Below, piece after piece: positions 35,491 through 43,915 of a stretch of 64,000 nt of DNA (positions within the stretch are counted from its first letter, which is position 1; each line of letters opens with the position of its first letter). The notes under the pieces are model-generated. The model was not told the origin of the DNA. It searched no databases and saw only the letters and a program-made list of their open reading frames with translations. The translations under genes and the position numbers were made by a program. This DNA comes from Pseudomonadota bacterium (lineage in GTDB: Bacteria > Pseudomonadota > Alphaproteobacteria > Rhizobiales > Xanthobacteraceae), in contig JAEWIX010000008.1 of the NCBI GenBank assembly GCA_023386885.1, forward strand, positions 127,702-191,701, given 5' to 3'.

Positions 35491-36909
35491 TCATACGGGC
35501 GGGACGATCTTGCCCGGATTGAAGATATTCTGCGGATCGAGCGCCCGCTTCAGCGCGCGCATGGCGTCCAGCGCCTCAGGGCCGAGTTCGCCGACGAGAT
35601 ATTTCTGCTTGCCCTGGCCGATGCCGTGCTCGCCGGTGCAGGTGCCGTCCATCGACTGCGCCCGCTCCACCAGCCGGTGCATGAAATCGTCGGCCCGTGC
35701 CATTTCGTCGGGATCGTTGACGTCGCACAAGAGCGAGCAATGGAAATTGCCGTCGCCGACATGGCCGACGATGGGCGACAGCAGGTTGAGGCGGATCAGG
35801 TCGGCTTCCGTTTCGGTGACGCAGTCCGCCAGTCGCGAGATCGGCACGCAGACGTCGGTCGCGACCACGCCGGCGCCAGGGCGCAGGCCGCGCACCGCCC
35901 AATAAGCGTCGTGCCGTGCCTGCCACAGTCGCGTGCGATCCTCCGGCCGGGTGGTCCATTCGAACGAGCCGCCGTGGCATTCCCGCGCGATCTCGCCGAA
36001 GCGGCGGGTCTGCTCGGCCACCTCGACCTCGCTGCCGTGAAATTCCAGCAGCAGCAGCGGCGTTTCCGGCAAAGTCAGTTTCGAATAGGCGTTGACCGCC
36101 CGCACCTGCGCGGCGTTGAGCAACTCGATGCGCGCCAGCGGAATGCCGGTCTGGATCGCCAGGATAGTGGCCTGACAGGCGCCCTCGACACTTTCGAACG
36201 AACACGACGCGGCGGCGATGGTTTCGGGAATGCCGCGCAGCTTGATGGTGAGTTCGGAGATGATGCCGAGCGTACCTTCGGCGCCGACGAACAGATGCGT
36301 CAGGTCGTAGCCGGCCGACGACTTCTTCGCGCGCGTGCCGGTGGTGATGATCTCGCCGTCGCCGCGCACCACCTTCAGCGCCAGCACGTTGTCGCGCATG
36401 GTGCCGTAGCGCACTGCATTGGTGCCGGAGGCGCGGGTCGCGACCATGCCGCCGATCGAGGCATCGGCGCCGGGATCGATCGGGAAGAACACGCCCTGAT
36501 CGCGCAGGTTTTCGTTCAGCGTCTTGCGGGTGATGCCGGGCTGAATCACGCAATCGAGGTCCTCGACGTGAACCGCAAGCACCTTGTTCATGTCACGCAG
36601 GTCGATACAGACGCCGCCGGCCGGCGCATTGACCTGCCCTTCCAGCGAGGTGCCGGTGCCGAACGCGATCACCGGCACGCCGTTGGCGGCGCAAATCCGC
36701 ACCACGTCCTGAATGTCGGCGGTTTCCTGCGCCATCACCACCGCATCCGGCGGCTGCGATTTCAGCCACGTCATGGTGTGGGCGTGCTGCTCGCGCACCG
36801 CCTGCGAGGTCACCAGCCGGTTGCCGAACCGCGCAGCCAGCGACTCCAGCGCGTTCGCCAGCGCCTTGGGGTCCGCGTGCGGCAGATCGAATGGATTGTG
36901 AATATTCAT
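35491..36909 (-). CDS. FAD-binding oxidase, glycolate/D-lactate dehydrogenase type
   Basis: A 472-residue flavoprotein of the GlcD/Dld class that oxidises a 2-hydroxy acid. The PCMH-type FAD domain shows PVIAFGTGTSLEGQVNAP, DPGADASIGGMVATRASGTNA (in part) and AGYDLTHLFVGAEGTLGIISELT. The C-terminal substrate domain has the HVGDGNFHCSLL and GTCTGEHGIGQGKQKYL motifs, with the conserved histidines and the final LDPQNIFNPGKI. The ATG at MNIHNPFDLPHA is used. No GlcE/GlcF partners are adjacent, so a single-subunit D-lactate (cytochrome) dehydrogenase is the likeliest form. Confidence 0.9.
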   Translation of the reverse strand: MNIHNPFDLPHADPKALANALESLAARFGNRLVTSQAVREQHAHTMTWLKSQPPDAVVMAQETADIQDVVRICAANGVPVIAFGTGTSLEGQVNAPAGGVCIDLRDMNKVLAVHVEDLDCVIQPGITRKTLNENLRDQGVFFPIDPGADASIGGMVATRASGTNAVRYGTMRDNVLALKVVRGDGEIITTGTRAKKSSAGYDLTHLFVGAEGTLGIISELTIKLRGIPETIAAASCSFESVEGACQATILAIQTGIPLARIELLNAAQVRAVNAYSKLTLPETPLLLLEFHGSEVEVAEQTRRFGEIARECHGGSFEWTTRPEDRTRLWQARHDAYWAVRGLRPGAGVVATDVCVPISRLADCVTETEADLIRLNLLSPIVGHVGDGNFHCSLLCDVNDPDEMARADDFMHRLVERAQSMDGTCTGEHGIGQGKQKYLVGELGPEALDAMRALKRALDPQNIFNPGKIVPPV

Positions 36910-37027
36910 TGTGTTTTCCTCCCGGCGACGCAACCGTTGCAAAGGATGTATAACGGGTCAAGCAATCGCACAAACCCATCCTCGCAAAACCGGTGCCGCC
37001 GGCTTTGCGCCCGAACAAGGAATTGCC

Positions 37028-37534
37028 ATGACGATCAATGCCGCCGGATTGCCGCTGACCCAGGTGCCGTACCTAGCGCCGGTGATGCAGATCGAACCGG
37101 CCTGGATCGACTACAACGGCCACCTCAACATGGCCTACTACCACGTGTTGTTCGATCGCAGTATCGACGCGCTCTGGGCCGAACTCGGGATCGGCCCGCA
37201 ATATCTCAAGGCACGCGGCGGCTCGACCTTCACGGCGGAGTGCCACGTACGCTATCTGCGCGAAGTGCATCTCGACGATCCGGTGCAGGTTTCGATCCTG
37301 CTGGTGGCAACGGACGAAAAACGCCTGCACACGTTTCAGGAGTTGCGCCACGCCACCGAGGGCTGGCTGTCGGCGACCTCGGAAAACATGTCGATCCATG
37401 TCGACATGGCGGCGCGCAAGACCGCGCCGTTTCCGCCGGATATTCGCGCCAATATCGCAGCGGTGGTGAAGGCGCACGACGCCTGCCCGCGCCCCGAAGG
37501 GGTTGGCCGCAAGATCGGAATGCCGGTGAAATAG
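37028..37534 (+). CDS. Hotdog-fold thioesterase (4HBT family)
   Basis: A 168-residue hotdog protein. The active-site region IDYNGHLNMAYYHVLFDR carries the N-G-H-x-N pattern of 4HBT-type acyl-CoA thioesterases, followed by GGSTFTAECHVRYLREVHLDD. Its acyl substrate is unknown. Relatives occur beside carnitine catabolism genes, which are not present here. ATG follows AAGGA. It is divergent from the FAD dehydrogenase, sharing a 118-bp promoter region. Confidence 0.87.
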   Translation: MTINAAGLPLTQVPYLAPVMQIEPAWIDYNGHLNMAYYHVLFDRSIDALWAELGIGPQYLKARGGSTFTAECHVRYLREVHLDDPVQVSILLVATDEKRLHTFQELRHATEGWLSATSENMSIHVDMAARKTAPFPPDIRANIAAVVKAHDACPRPEGVGRKIGMPVK

Positions 37535-37655
37535 CGGGTTCCCGTGTGCCGCGGTGGGAAAACCCGCCGTTCCGCCCTATATCTGGTCGAATCCTGCTTC
37601 AGGAGTCTCCCCATCACAGGTTCACGGTGCCATCGTGGGCCGGAAACTGATTCGC

Positions 37656-40154
37656 ATGACCGAACTGAGCAAATTGCCGCGCCAAGAACCGCGCCATGAC
37701 CTGCCCGACCATCAGCCGATGGCCGGCGGCATTGCCGCGCGCGCCCGCGCCACTGCTGCGCCGCCCTATCTCGCCGCGCTCAATCCCGAGCAGCGCGAGG
37801 CGGTGGAGACGCTGGACGGCCCGGTGCTGGTGCTGGCCGGCGCGGGCACCGGCAAGACGCGGGTGCTGACGTCGCGGATCGCCCACATCCTCTCCACCGG
37901 CCGCGCCCGGCCTCACGAGATACTCTCGGTGACCTTCACCAACAAGGCCGCGCGCGAGATGAAGCACCGGCTCGGCCAGATGCTCGGCCACACCGTCGAG
38001 GGCATGCCGTGGCTCGGCACCTTCCACTCGATCGGCGGCCGCATCCTGCGGGTGCACGCCGAACTGGTGCAGTTGAAATCCAACTTCACCGTGCTCGACG
38101 TCGACGATCAGGTGCGGCTGCTGAAACAATTGCTGCAAGCCGACGGCATCGACGACAAACGCTGGCCGGCGCGGATGCTGGCCGGACTGATCGACGGCTG
38201 GAAGAATCGCGGCCTGACGCCGTCGCAGGTACCCTCCGGCGAGGCCGCCGTGTTCGGCAACGGCCGTGGCGGCAAGCTCTACACGGCCTATCAGGAACGA
38301 TTGAAGACGCTGAACGCCGCCGACTTCGGCGATCTGCTGCTGGAGAACATCCGGCTGTTCCGCGAAAATCCGGACGTGCTGCGGGGCTACCAGAACCGCT
38401 TCAAGTTCATTCTGGTGGACGAATATCAGGACACCAACGTCGCGCAGTATCTCTGGCTGCGGCTGTTGTCGCAGACGTCGGCAAATACCCCGCTTCCCCC
38501 CCCCCTTGCGGGAGAGCATGCTGAACCGCGCAGCGGCAAAGTTGACGAGGACTCGCCCACACCGGTCGAGACTCTGCGACAGAAAAACATCTGCTGCGTC
38601 GGCGACGACGATCAGTCGATTTACGGGTGGCGCGGCGCCGAGGTCGACAACATCCTGCGCTTCGATCACGATTTTCCGGGCGCGAAAATTATTCGTCTCG
38701 AACGCAATTATCGATCCACCGGCCACATCCTCGCCGCCGCCTCGCACCTGATTGCGCATAACGAAAGCCGGCTCGGCAAGACGCTACGCACCGAGGATGT
38801 CGAGGGCGAGAAGGTCACCGTCACCGGCGCGTGGGATTCGGAAGAAGAAGCTCGCGCCATCGGCGAAGAGATCGAGCAGTTGCAGCGCGCCGGCGACAAG
38901 CTCAACGAAGTCGCCATTCTGGTGCGCGCCTCGTTCCAGATGCGCGAGTTCGAAGACCGCTTTGTCACGCTCGGCCTGCCCTATCGCGTGATCGGCGGCC
39001 CGCGCTTCTACGAGCGCGCCGAAATCCGCGACGCGCTCGCCTATCTGCGCGTCATCAATTCGCCTGCCGACGATCTCGCCTTCGAGCGCATCGTCAACGT
39101 ACCGAAACGCGGCATCGGCGACGCCACCGTGCAGTTGCTCTACGATCACGCCCGCAAGCAACGTATGTCGCTGGCCGCGGCGGCGCGCGCCATCGCCGAC
39201 ACCGACGAGTTGAAGCCGAAACCGCGCGGCACCTTGCGCGGCCTGATGGACAATTTCGACCGCTGGCGGATGCAAAGCCAGGCAATGCCGCATACCGAGC
39301 TTGCGGAAATCGTGCTGGATGAATCCGGCTATACCGAGATGTGGCAGAAGGATCGCTCGGCCGATGCCGCCGGCCGCCTTGAGAACCTCAAGGAACTGGT
39401 GCGCTCGATGGAGGAGTTCGAGAACCTGCAAGGTTTTCTCGAACACATCTCGCTGGTGATGGATCGCGACGGCGGTCCCGAGGAAGACGCGGTGTCGCTG
39501 ATGACCTTGCATTCCGCCAAGGGTCTCGAATTCGACAACGTGTTCCTGCCGGGCTGGGAGGAAGGCCTCTTCCCACATCAACGCGCGCTCGACGAACAGG
39601 GCCGCGCCGGCCTTGAGGAAGAACGCCGCCTCGCCCATGTCGGTATCACCCGCGCCCGCCGCCGCGCCAAGCTCTATTTCGCCACCAACCGCCGCATTCA
39701 TGGCACCTGGTCGACCACAGTCCCCTCGCGCTTCCTCGACGAACTGCCGGCGGACAATGTCGAGATCACCGAATCCAAGGGCGGCTCCGGCTGGGGCGGC
39801 TCGAGCGGTTACGGCGCGTCGCGCTTCGACAATCTCGAAGCGTTCGGCTCAAGCTATTCGACGCCCGGCTGGCAGCGCGCGCAGGCCAACCGCTCGCGCG
39901 GCGGCTTCAACGAAGCCGGCACGCCTTACGGCGCCGGCGGCGGGTCGCGCGCACGCCACGCGCCGCTCACCATCGAAGGCGAATTGATCGCGAAATCGAC
40001 CGGCACCACGTCGGAGTATTCACTGGGCGACCGGGTGTTTCACCAGAAATTCGGCTATGGCCGCATCGTCAAGATCGACGGCAACAAACTCTCCATCGCC
40101 TTCGACAAGGCCGGCGAGAAAAAGGTGGTCGACAGTTTCATTCAGCGGGCTTAG
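37656..40154 (+). CDS. uvrD: UvrD/PcrA-type DNA helicase II with internal insertion
   Basis: An 832-residue SF1A helicase for nucleotide excision and mismatch repair and replication restart. Walker A is AGAGTGKT at 61-68, motif II DEYQDTN begins at D255, and motif III is GDDDQSIYGWRG from 316. Later motifs include LERNYRST, LMTLHSAKGLEFDNVFLPGW (in part) and RRLAHVGITRARR. The C-terminus is glycine/serine-rich and ends in a Tudor-like PcrA domain (VFHQKFGYGRIVKIDGNKL). Residues 274-309, between motifs II and III, are an insertion with low-complexity, repeat-like composition. The ATG at MTELSKLP is chosen over earlier in-frame codons. Confidence 0.94.
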   Translation: MTELSKLPRQEPRHDLPDHQPMAGGIAARARATAAPPYLAALNPEQREAVETLDGPVLVLAGAGTGKTRVLTSRIAHILSTGRARPHEILSVTFTNKAAREMKHRLGQMLGHTVEGMPWLGTFHSIGGRILRVHAELVQLKSNFTVLDVDDQVRLLKQLLQADGIDDKRWPARMLAGLIDGWKNRGLTPSQVPSGEAAVFGNGRGGKLYTAYQERLKTLNAADFGDLLLENIRLFRENPDVLRGYQNRFKFILVDEYQDTNVAQYLWLRLLSQTSANTPLPPPLAGEHAEPRSGKVDEDSPTPVETLRQKNICCVGDDDQSIYGWRGAEVDNILRFDHDFPGAKIIRLERNYRSTGHILAAASHLIAHNESRLGKTLRTEDVEGEKVTVTGAWDSEEEARAIGEEIEQLQRAGDKLNEVAILVRASFQMREFEDRFVTLGLPYRVIGGPRFYERAEIRDALAYLRVINSPADDLAFERIVNVPKRGIGDATVQLLYDHARKQRMSLAAAARAIADTDELKPKPRGTLRGLMDNFDRWRMQSQAMPHTELAEIVLDESGYTEMWQKDRSADAAGRLENLKELVRSMEEFENLQGFLEHISLVMDRDGGPEEDAVSLMTLHSAKGLEFDNVFLPGWEEGLFPHQRALDEQGRAGLEEERRLAHVGITRARRRAKLYFATNRRIHGTWSTTVPSRFLDELPADNVEITESKGGSGWGGSSGYGASRFDNLEAFGSSYSTPGWQRAQANRSRGGFNEAGTPYGAGGGSRARHAPLTIEGELIAKSTGTTSEYSLGDRVFHQKFGYGRIVKIDGNKLSIAFDKAGEKKVVDSFIQRA
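38475..38582. repeat. In-frame repeat-like insertion inside uvrD with a 10-C tract
   Basis: These 108 bases encode 36 residues (TSANTPLPPPLAGEH... to ...PTPVETLRQ) absent from the usual UvrD sequence, which runs from LWLRLLSQ directly to NICCVGDDDQ. The composition (CCCCGCTT, ten C residues at 38496-38505, TTGCGGGAGAGC, GACGAGGACTCGCCC) resembles interspersed repeats of this bacterial family. No second copy is visible in the window, so repeat identity is inference. Confidence 0.65.
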
Positions 40155-40190
40155 GTCACCGACGCGACGGTCTCCTCTTGCTGTTTACTC

Positions 40191-40266
40191 GTCATGGCCG
40201 GATTTATTCCGGCCATCCACGTCTTTACAGAACTCAACAAGAAAGACGTGGATGCCCGGGCATGAC
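40191..40266. repeat. Palindromic repeat, copy B (after uvrD)
   Basis: Begins GTCATGGCCGGATTTATTCC and ends GCCCGGGCATGAC, with inner arms CATCCACGTCTTT and AAAGACGTGGATG. The right end is shorter than in copies A and C. It lies 37 bp past the uvrD stop and may end that transcript. The rest of the 300-bp gap to the ABC exporter gene (40155-40454) shows no gene. Confidence 0.83.
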
Positions 40267-40454
40267 CGAATTTGATTCATGTTCAAGCGGTTAGCCGAAT
40301 TCGAAAACTGGGATGCATTTCCGGTGACTACTCGGAGTAGCACTCTTCGATTCAATCTCGATTCATTTTGCTCTGACCGATTGCGGAACCGTGATCGCCT
40401 TCCTATGTGGGGAGACCGACCGCCCTTTCCGCCTCCTCCATCCACCGTTCGCGC

Positions 40455-41381
40455 ATGCCCCCCATCATTTCCGTCACGCATCTCTCGAAAACCTATGGCT
40501 CCGGCTTCACGGCGCTGAAGGACGTCAGCCTCGACATCCGACGCGGCGAGATTTTCGCGCTGCTTGGGCCGAACGGCGCGGGCAAGACCACGCTGATCAG
40601 CATCATCTGCGGCATCGCCAATCTCAGCACCGGCAAGGTGTCGGTGGGCGGCCACGACATCAACGCCGACTATCGCGCCGCGCGATCGCTGATCGGGCTG
40701 GTGCCGCAGGAATTACACACCGACGCATTCGAGACGGTGTGGGCCACCGTCAGTTTCAGCCGGGGCCTGTTCGGCAAGCCGAAGAACCCGGCTCACATCG
40801 AGAAAGTCCTGAAAGACCTCTCGCTGTGGGACAAGAAGGACAGTCGCATCATCGAACTGTCCGGCGGCATGAAGCGCCGCGTGATGATCGCCAAGGCGCT
40901 GTCGCACGAACCGCAGATCCTGTTCCTCGACGAACCCACCGCCGGCGTCGATGTCGAACTGCGCAAGGGCATGTGGGAGGTGATCGGGACACTGCGCGAT
41001 GCCGGCGTCACCGTCATTCTGACGACGCACTACATCGAGGAAGCCGAGCAGATGGCCGACCGCATCGGCGTCATCAACAAGGGCGAGATCATCCTGATCG
41101 AGGAGAAGGCGACGTTGATGCGGCAGCTCGGCCGCAAGCAACTGACGTTGCAATTGCAGGAACGTCTCGCCACGCTGCCGACGGTGCTCGAACCCTATCG
41201 GCTCACCCTGGACGACGACGGGATGCGGCTGACCTACAACTACGACACGCAAGGCGAGCGCACCGGCATCACCGCACTGCTCGGCGATCTCAGCAACGCC
41301 GGCATCCGCTTCAAGGATCTTAGTACTACACAGAATTCGCTCGAAGACATCTTCGTCAGCCTGGTGAGGCGAGGCGCATGA
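40455..41381 (+). CDS. ABC exporter ATP-binding protein (YadG/DrrA type)
   Basis: A 308-residue ATPase with Walker A GPNGAGKT at 38-45, signature ELSGGMKRRVMIAKAL, Walker B ILFLDEPTAGVDVELR and switch VILTTHYIEEAEQMAD. The C-terminal 80 residues, ending SLEDIFVSLVRRGA, are typical of the DrrA/NodI/YadG exporter class. Its stop overlaps the permease ATG by 4 bp. Substrates of this class range from drugs to lipids and polysaccharides; nothing here decides. ATG at MPPIISVTHL is used. Confidence 0.92.
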   Translation: MPPIISVTHLSKTYGSGFTALKDVSLDIRRGEIFALLGPNGAGKTTLISIICGIANLSTGKVSVGGHDINADYRAARSLIGLVPQELHTDAFETVWATVSFSRGLFGKPKNPAHIEKVLKDLSLWDKKDSRIIELSGGMKRRVMIAKALSHEPQILFLDEPTAGVDVELRKGMWEVIGTLRDAGVTVILTTHYIEEAEQMADRIGVINKGEIILIEEKATLMRQLGRKQLTLQLQERLATLPTVLEPYRLTLDDDGMRLTYNYDTQGERTGITALLGDLSNAGIRFKDLSTTQNSLEDIFVSLVRRGA

Positions 41382-42139
41382 ACCTGACCGCGATCCGTGC
41401 CATCTACCTGTTCGAAATGGCCCGCACCTGGCGCACGCTGCTGCAAAGCGTCGTCTCGCCGGTGATCTCAACCTCGCTTTATTTCGTGGTGTTCGGCGCG
41501 GCCATCGGCTCGCGCATCAGCGAAATCCAGGGCGTCAGCTACGGCACCTTCATCGTGCCGGGACTGGTGATGCTGTCGGTGCTGACGCAAAGCATTTCCA
41601 ACGCCTCGTTCGGAATCTACTTTCCGAAATTCGTCGGCACCATCTATGAAATCCTGTCGGCGCCGGTGTCCTACCTCGAAATCGTCATCGGCTATGTCGG
41701 CGCCGCCGCCACCAAGTCGATCCTGCTCGGCCTGATCATCCTCGGCACCGCCGGATTGTTCGTACCCCTGCATATCCATCATCCGTTCTGGATGCTGGCG
41801 TTCCTGGTGCTCACTGCCGTCACCTTCAGCCTGCTCGGCTTCATCATCGGCATCTGGGCCGACAACTTCGAAAAATTGCAGGCGATCCCGCTGCTGGTGG
41901 TGACGCCGCTGACGTTCCTCGGCGGCAGCTTCTATTCGGTGAACATGCTGCCCTCGGGCTGGCGCACCCTGACGCTGTTCAATCCGGTGGTGTATCTCAT
42001 CAGCGGTTTCCGCTGGAGCTTTTACGAGATCGCCGACGTCAGCCTCGGCGTCAGCGTCGGCCTCACGCTCGCCTTCCTCGCGATCTGTCTCGTTACGATC
42101 TGGTGGATTTTCAAGACCGGCTATCGGCTCCGAAACTGA
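41378..42139 (+). CDS. ABC-2 type permease (YadH/DrrB type)
   Basis: A 253-residue membrane protein with six predicted helices and the ABC-2 family ending FNPVVYLISGFRWSFYEIAD. The N-terminal amphipathic segment is AIYLFEMARTWRTLLQSVVSPV. It pairs with the overlapping upstream ATPase as a two-gene exporter. A strong bidirectional terminator begins 32 bp after the stop. It belongs to the same family as YadH and NodJ. Confidence 0.92.
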   Translation: MNLTAIRAIYLFEMARTWRTLLQSVVSPVISTSLYFVVFGAAIGSRISEIQGVSYGTFIVPGLVMLSVLTQSISNASFGIYFPKFVGTIYEILSAPVSYLEIVIGYVGAAATKSILLGLIILGTAGLFVPLHIHHPFWMLAFLVLTAVTFSLLGFIIGIWADNFEKLQAIPLLVVTPLTFLGGSFYSVNMLPSGWRTLTLFNPVVYLISGFRWSFYEIADVSLGVSVGLTLAFLAICLVTIWWIFKTGYRLRN

Positions 42140-42171
42140 CCGAACCGACATCGCTCAAGCAAAGCTCAAAC

Positions 42172-42203
42172 AAAAAGGCCCGGAGACATCTCCGGGCCTT
42201 TTT
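42172..42203. terminator. Bidirectional rho-independent terminator
   Basis: A perfect 15-bp inverted repeat, AAAAAGGCCCGGAGA and TCTCCGGGCCTTTTT, with a 2-base loop. It ends with T-runs in both directions, and so serves the ABC exporter operon on the plus strand and the convergent glycine-rich gene on the minus strand. Confidence 0.93.
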
Positions 42204-42230
42204 GTCATTCCGCTCTATCGGCGGCCCGCT

Positions 42231-42587
42231 CTATCGGCGGCGATAGCAATGGAAGTGGTGATGACGGTCGTAGTAGCCACGGCAGCGCTTGCCGCGATAC
42301 GGGCCGCGATCGGGAATGCCGAGCACGCCCTTGACGCCGCCGACCACACCGCCGACGCCCGCACCGATAGCGCCGCCCACCGCGCCGCCGATCGGCCCGG
42401 CCGCGCGATTACCCTCGCGCGAGCCCTGATGCGCGCCCCGCTCCATTCCGCCGATCACGCCCTGGGCATGTGCCAGATTGGGCGCCGCAAACAACGCCGC
42501 GGCCAATGCGGCCATGGCCAGGTGAATGCGCAGCGACGGGCGGGACGGCAGAGCAACGGCTTGTGTTTTCGCGGCTTGGATGGTCAT
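42231..42587 (-). CDS. Secreted glycine-rich small protein
   Basis: A 118-residue protein with a signal peptide (LAMAALAAALFAAPNLAHAQG, cleaved after AHA) and a glycine-rich core GGAVGGAIGAGVGGVVGG, which resembles glycine-zipper segments. It ends in an aromatic/basic tail (GYYDRHHHFHCYRRR). ATG follows CGAGGAGC. Similar small proteins of Rhizobiales are of unknown function; a membrane- or outer-membrane-associated role is possible. It is divergent from the L,D-transpeptidase gene and converges on the ABC operon terminator. Confidence 0.72.
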   Translation of the reverse strand: MTIQAAKTQAVALPSRPSLRIHLAMAALAAALFAAPNLAHAQGVIGGMERGAHQGSREGNRAAGPIGGAVGGAIGAGVGGVVGGVKGVLGIPDRGPYRGKRCRGYYDRHHHFHCYRRR

Positions 42588-42927
42588 CGGGGCTCCTCGC
42601 GGGTTACCAATCAAAAGAGGCCGGCGGCCGAAGCGACGCCGACAAACAGATTGCCCACGATAACGCACGAAATCGCGATTGGTTGCGACGGTCGTGTCAA
42701 ACCGGTTGCCCGTTACCATGAATTGCGGGGCCGCCAACAGGGGCCCCCGGCCATTCTTCCGCCATTCGTCAATTGCACGAACGCGTGTCACCGTACGATT
42801 AAGATTGATCGGTTATGGGACTGGAACCGCCGCCGGATCGTGCGCATATAAGCGATTGGGCGGGCGGGCAAGCGACCTTCGATTTCAGGCACCACGCCGG
42901 AAGTCGAATCTGGAGGCCAGGAAACAC
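42588..42927. other. Divergent promoter region of the glycine-rich and L,D-transpeptidase genes
   Basis: These 340 bp hold no gene I can support. A TATAAG at 42845-42850 is a possible -10 for the transpeptidase gene, but its upstream hexamer (TGGAAC, 17 bp away) is poor. CGGTTGCCCGTTACCATG near 42703 and GGGTTACCAATC near 42601 share a GTTACCA core of unknown meaning. Confidence 0.4.
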
Positions 42928-43755
42928 ATGCGTTCGTTGCTCATTCCGGTTGCGGCGTTGATGCTCGCAGCGGCCCCCACCGCCGCCCTGGCCAAGGTCT
43001 CCATCACCGTCGACAAGGACAATCAGATGATGACTGTCGCCGTCGACGGTGTGCAGCGCTATCAGTGGCCGGTGTCGACAGGCAACCCGTCGCACGAAAC
43101 GCCCAACGGCAGTTTCCAGACCTTCCGCATGGAGCCGGACCACTTCTCCAAGGAATTCGACGACGCGCCGATGCCGAATTCGATCTTCTTCACCAAGAAA
43201 GGCCATGCGATCCACGGCACGTTCTCGGAAAAGAGTCTCGGCATGCCGGTCTCGCACGGCTGCGTGCGGCTGTCGCGCGCCCATGCGGCGACGCTTTACG
43301 ATCTGGTGAAGCGCGACGGCCTGCTCACCACCACGGTGACGCTGACCGGTTCGTCCCGCGTTGCTCTCGCCCGCAAGGGTAAGTCGAAGACTGCCGCGGC
43401 GCGACGCGATCCAATCGCAAGCGATATCGAGACCGGTTACGATGCAGCCGGCAATCCGATCGACCTGTCGCCGCAAGCGCGCCGCGTGCAACGCCCGGTG
43501 CAGCCGCAACAACAGATCACGCGCGACGATGACGGCTACATCTATCCCGCTGACGGCAGCAGCAGCGATCAACGCTATCCGTCGCCGCGCCCCTATCGCC
43601 GCGTCTATCAGGGACAGGTTTACGGCGATCAGTACGGACAGCAATATGCCGTGCCGCGCGGCTATGACTCGTCTGATTATTACGGCTCGCAACAGGGCTA
43701 TTACGCGCCGCGCCCCTATCTGCGCCCGCGCGGCTTGTTCTCCGACGCGGATTGA
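42928..43755 (+). CDS. L,D-transpeptidase (YkuD domain), secreted
   Basis: A 275-residue periplasmic enzyme that cross-links peptidoglycan or attaches proteins to it. A signal peptide spans residues 1-22 (PVAALMLAAAPTAALA). The YkuD domain carries H96 (HAIHGTF) and the catalytic S-H-G-C-V-R motif with H110, C112 and R114 (MPVSHGCVRLS). From about residue 150 the protein becomes a Gln/Tyr/Arg/Pro-rich tail (YGDQYGQQYAVPRGYD) of unknown role, perhaps wall or surface association. ATG follows GGAGGCCAGG. Confidence 0.9.
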   Translation: MRSLLIPVAALMLAAAPTAALAKVSITVDKDNQMMTVAVDGVQRYQWPVSTGNPSHETPNGSFQTFRMEPDHFSKEFDDAPMPNSIFFTKKGHAIHGTFSEKSLGMPVSHGCVRLSRAHAATLYDLVKRDGLLTTTVTLTGSSRVALARKGKSKTAAARRDPIASDIETGYDAAGNPIDLSPQARRVQRPVQPQQQITRDDDGYIYPADGSSSDQRYPSPRPYRRVYQGQVYGDQYGQQYAVPRGYDSSDYYGSQQGYYAPRPYLRPRGLFSDAD

Positions 43756-43808
43756 GTAAACCAAGCGCCCCTCAGATTACGATGAACTGAAGTTGCCACC
43801 GCGACGGC

Positions 43809-43897
43809 GTCATCCTGAGGTGCGAGCGCAAGCGAGCCGCGGAGGATCGCCGTCGCCCTTCGAGGGCCGCGCAAGAGCACGGCCACCTCAGGGTGAC
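43809..43897. repeat. Palindromic repeat of a second family
   Basis: An 89-bp element bounded by GTCATCCTGAGGTG and CACCTCAGGGTGAC, inverted with one mismatch, containing CGGAGGATCGCCG and CCCTTCGAGGGCC. This matches by recall the CATCCTGAGG-type repeat common in Bradyrhizobium-family genomes. It lies between convergent genes and can act as a terminator-like hairpin. Confidence 0.75.
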
Positions 43898-43915
43898 GGC
43901 TTCCGATAACCCAGC

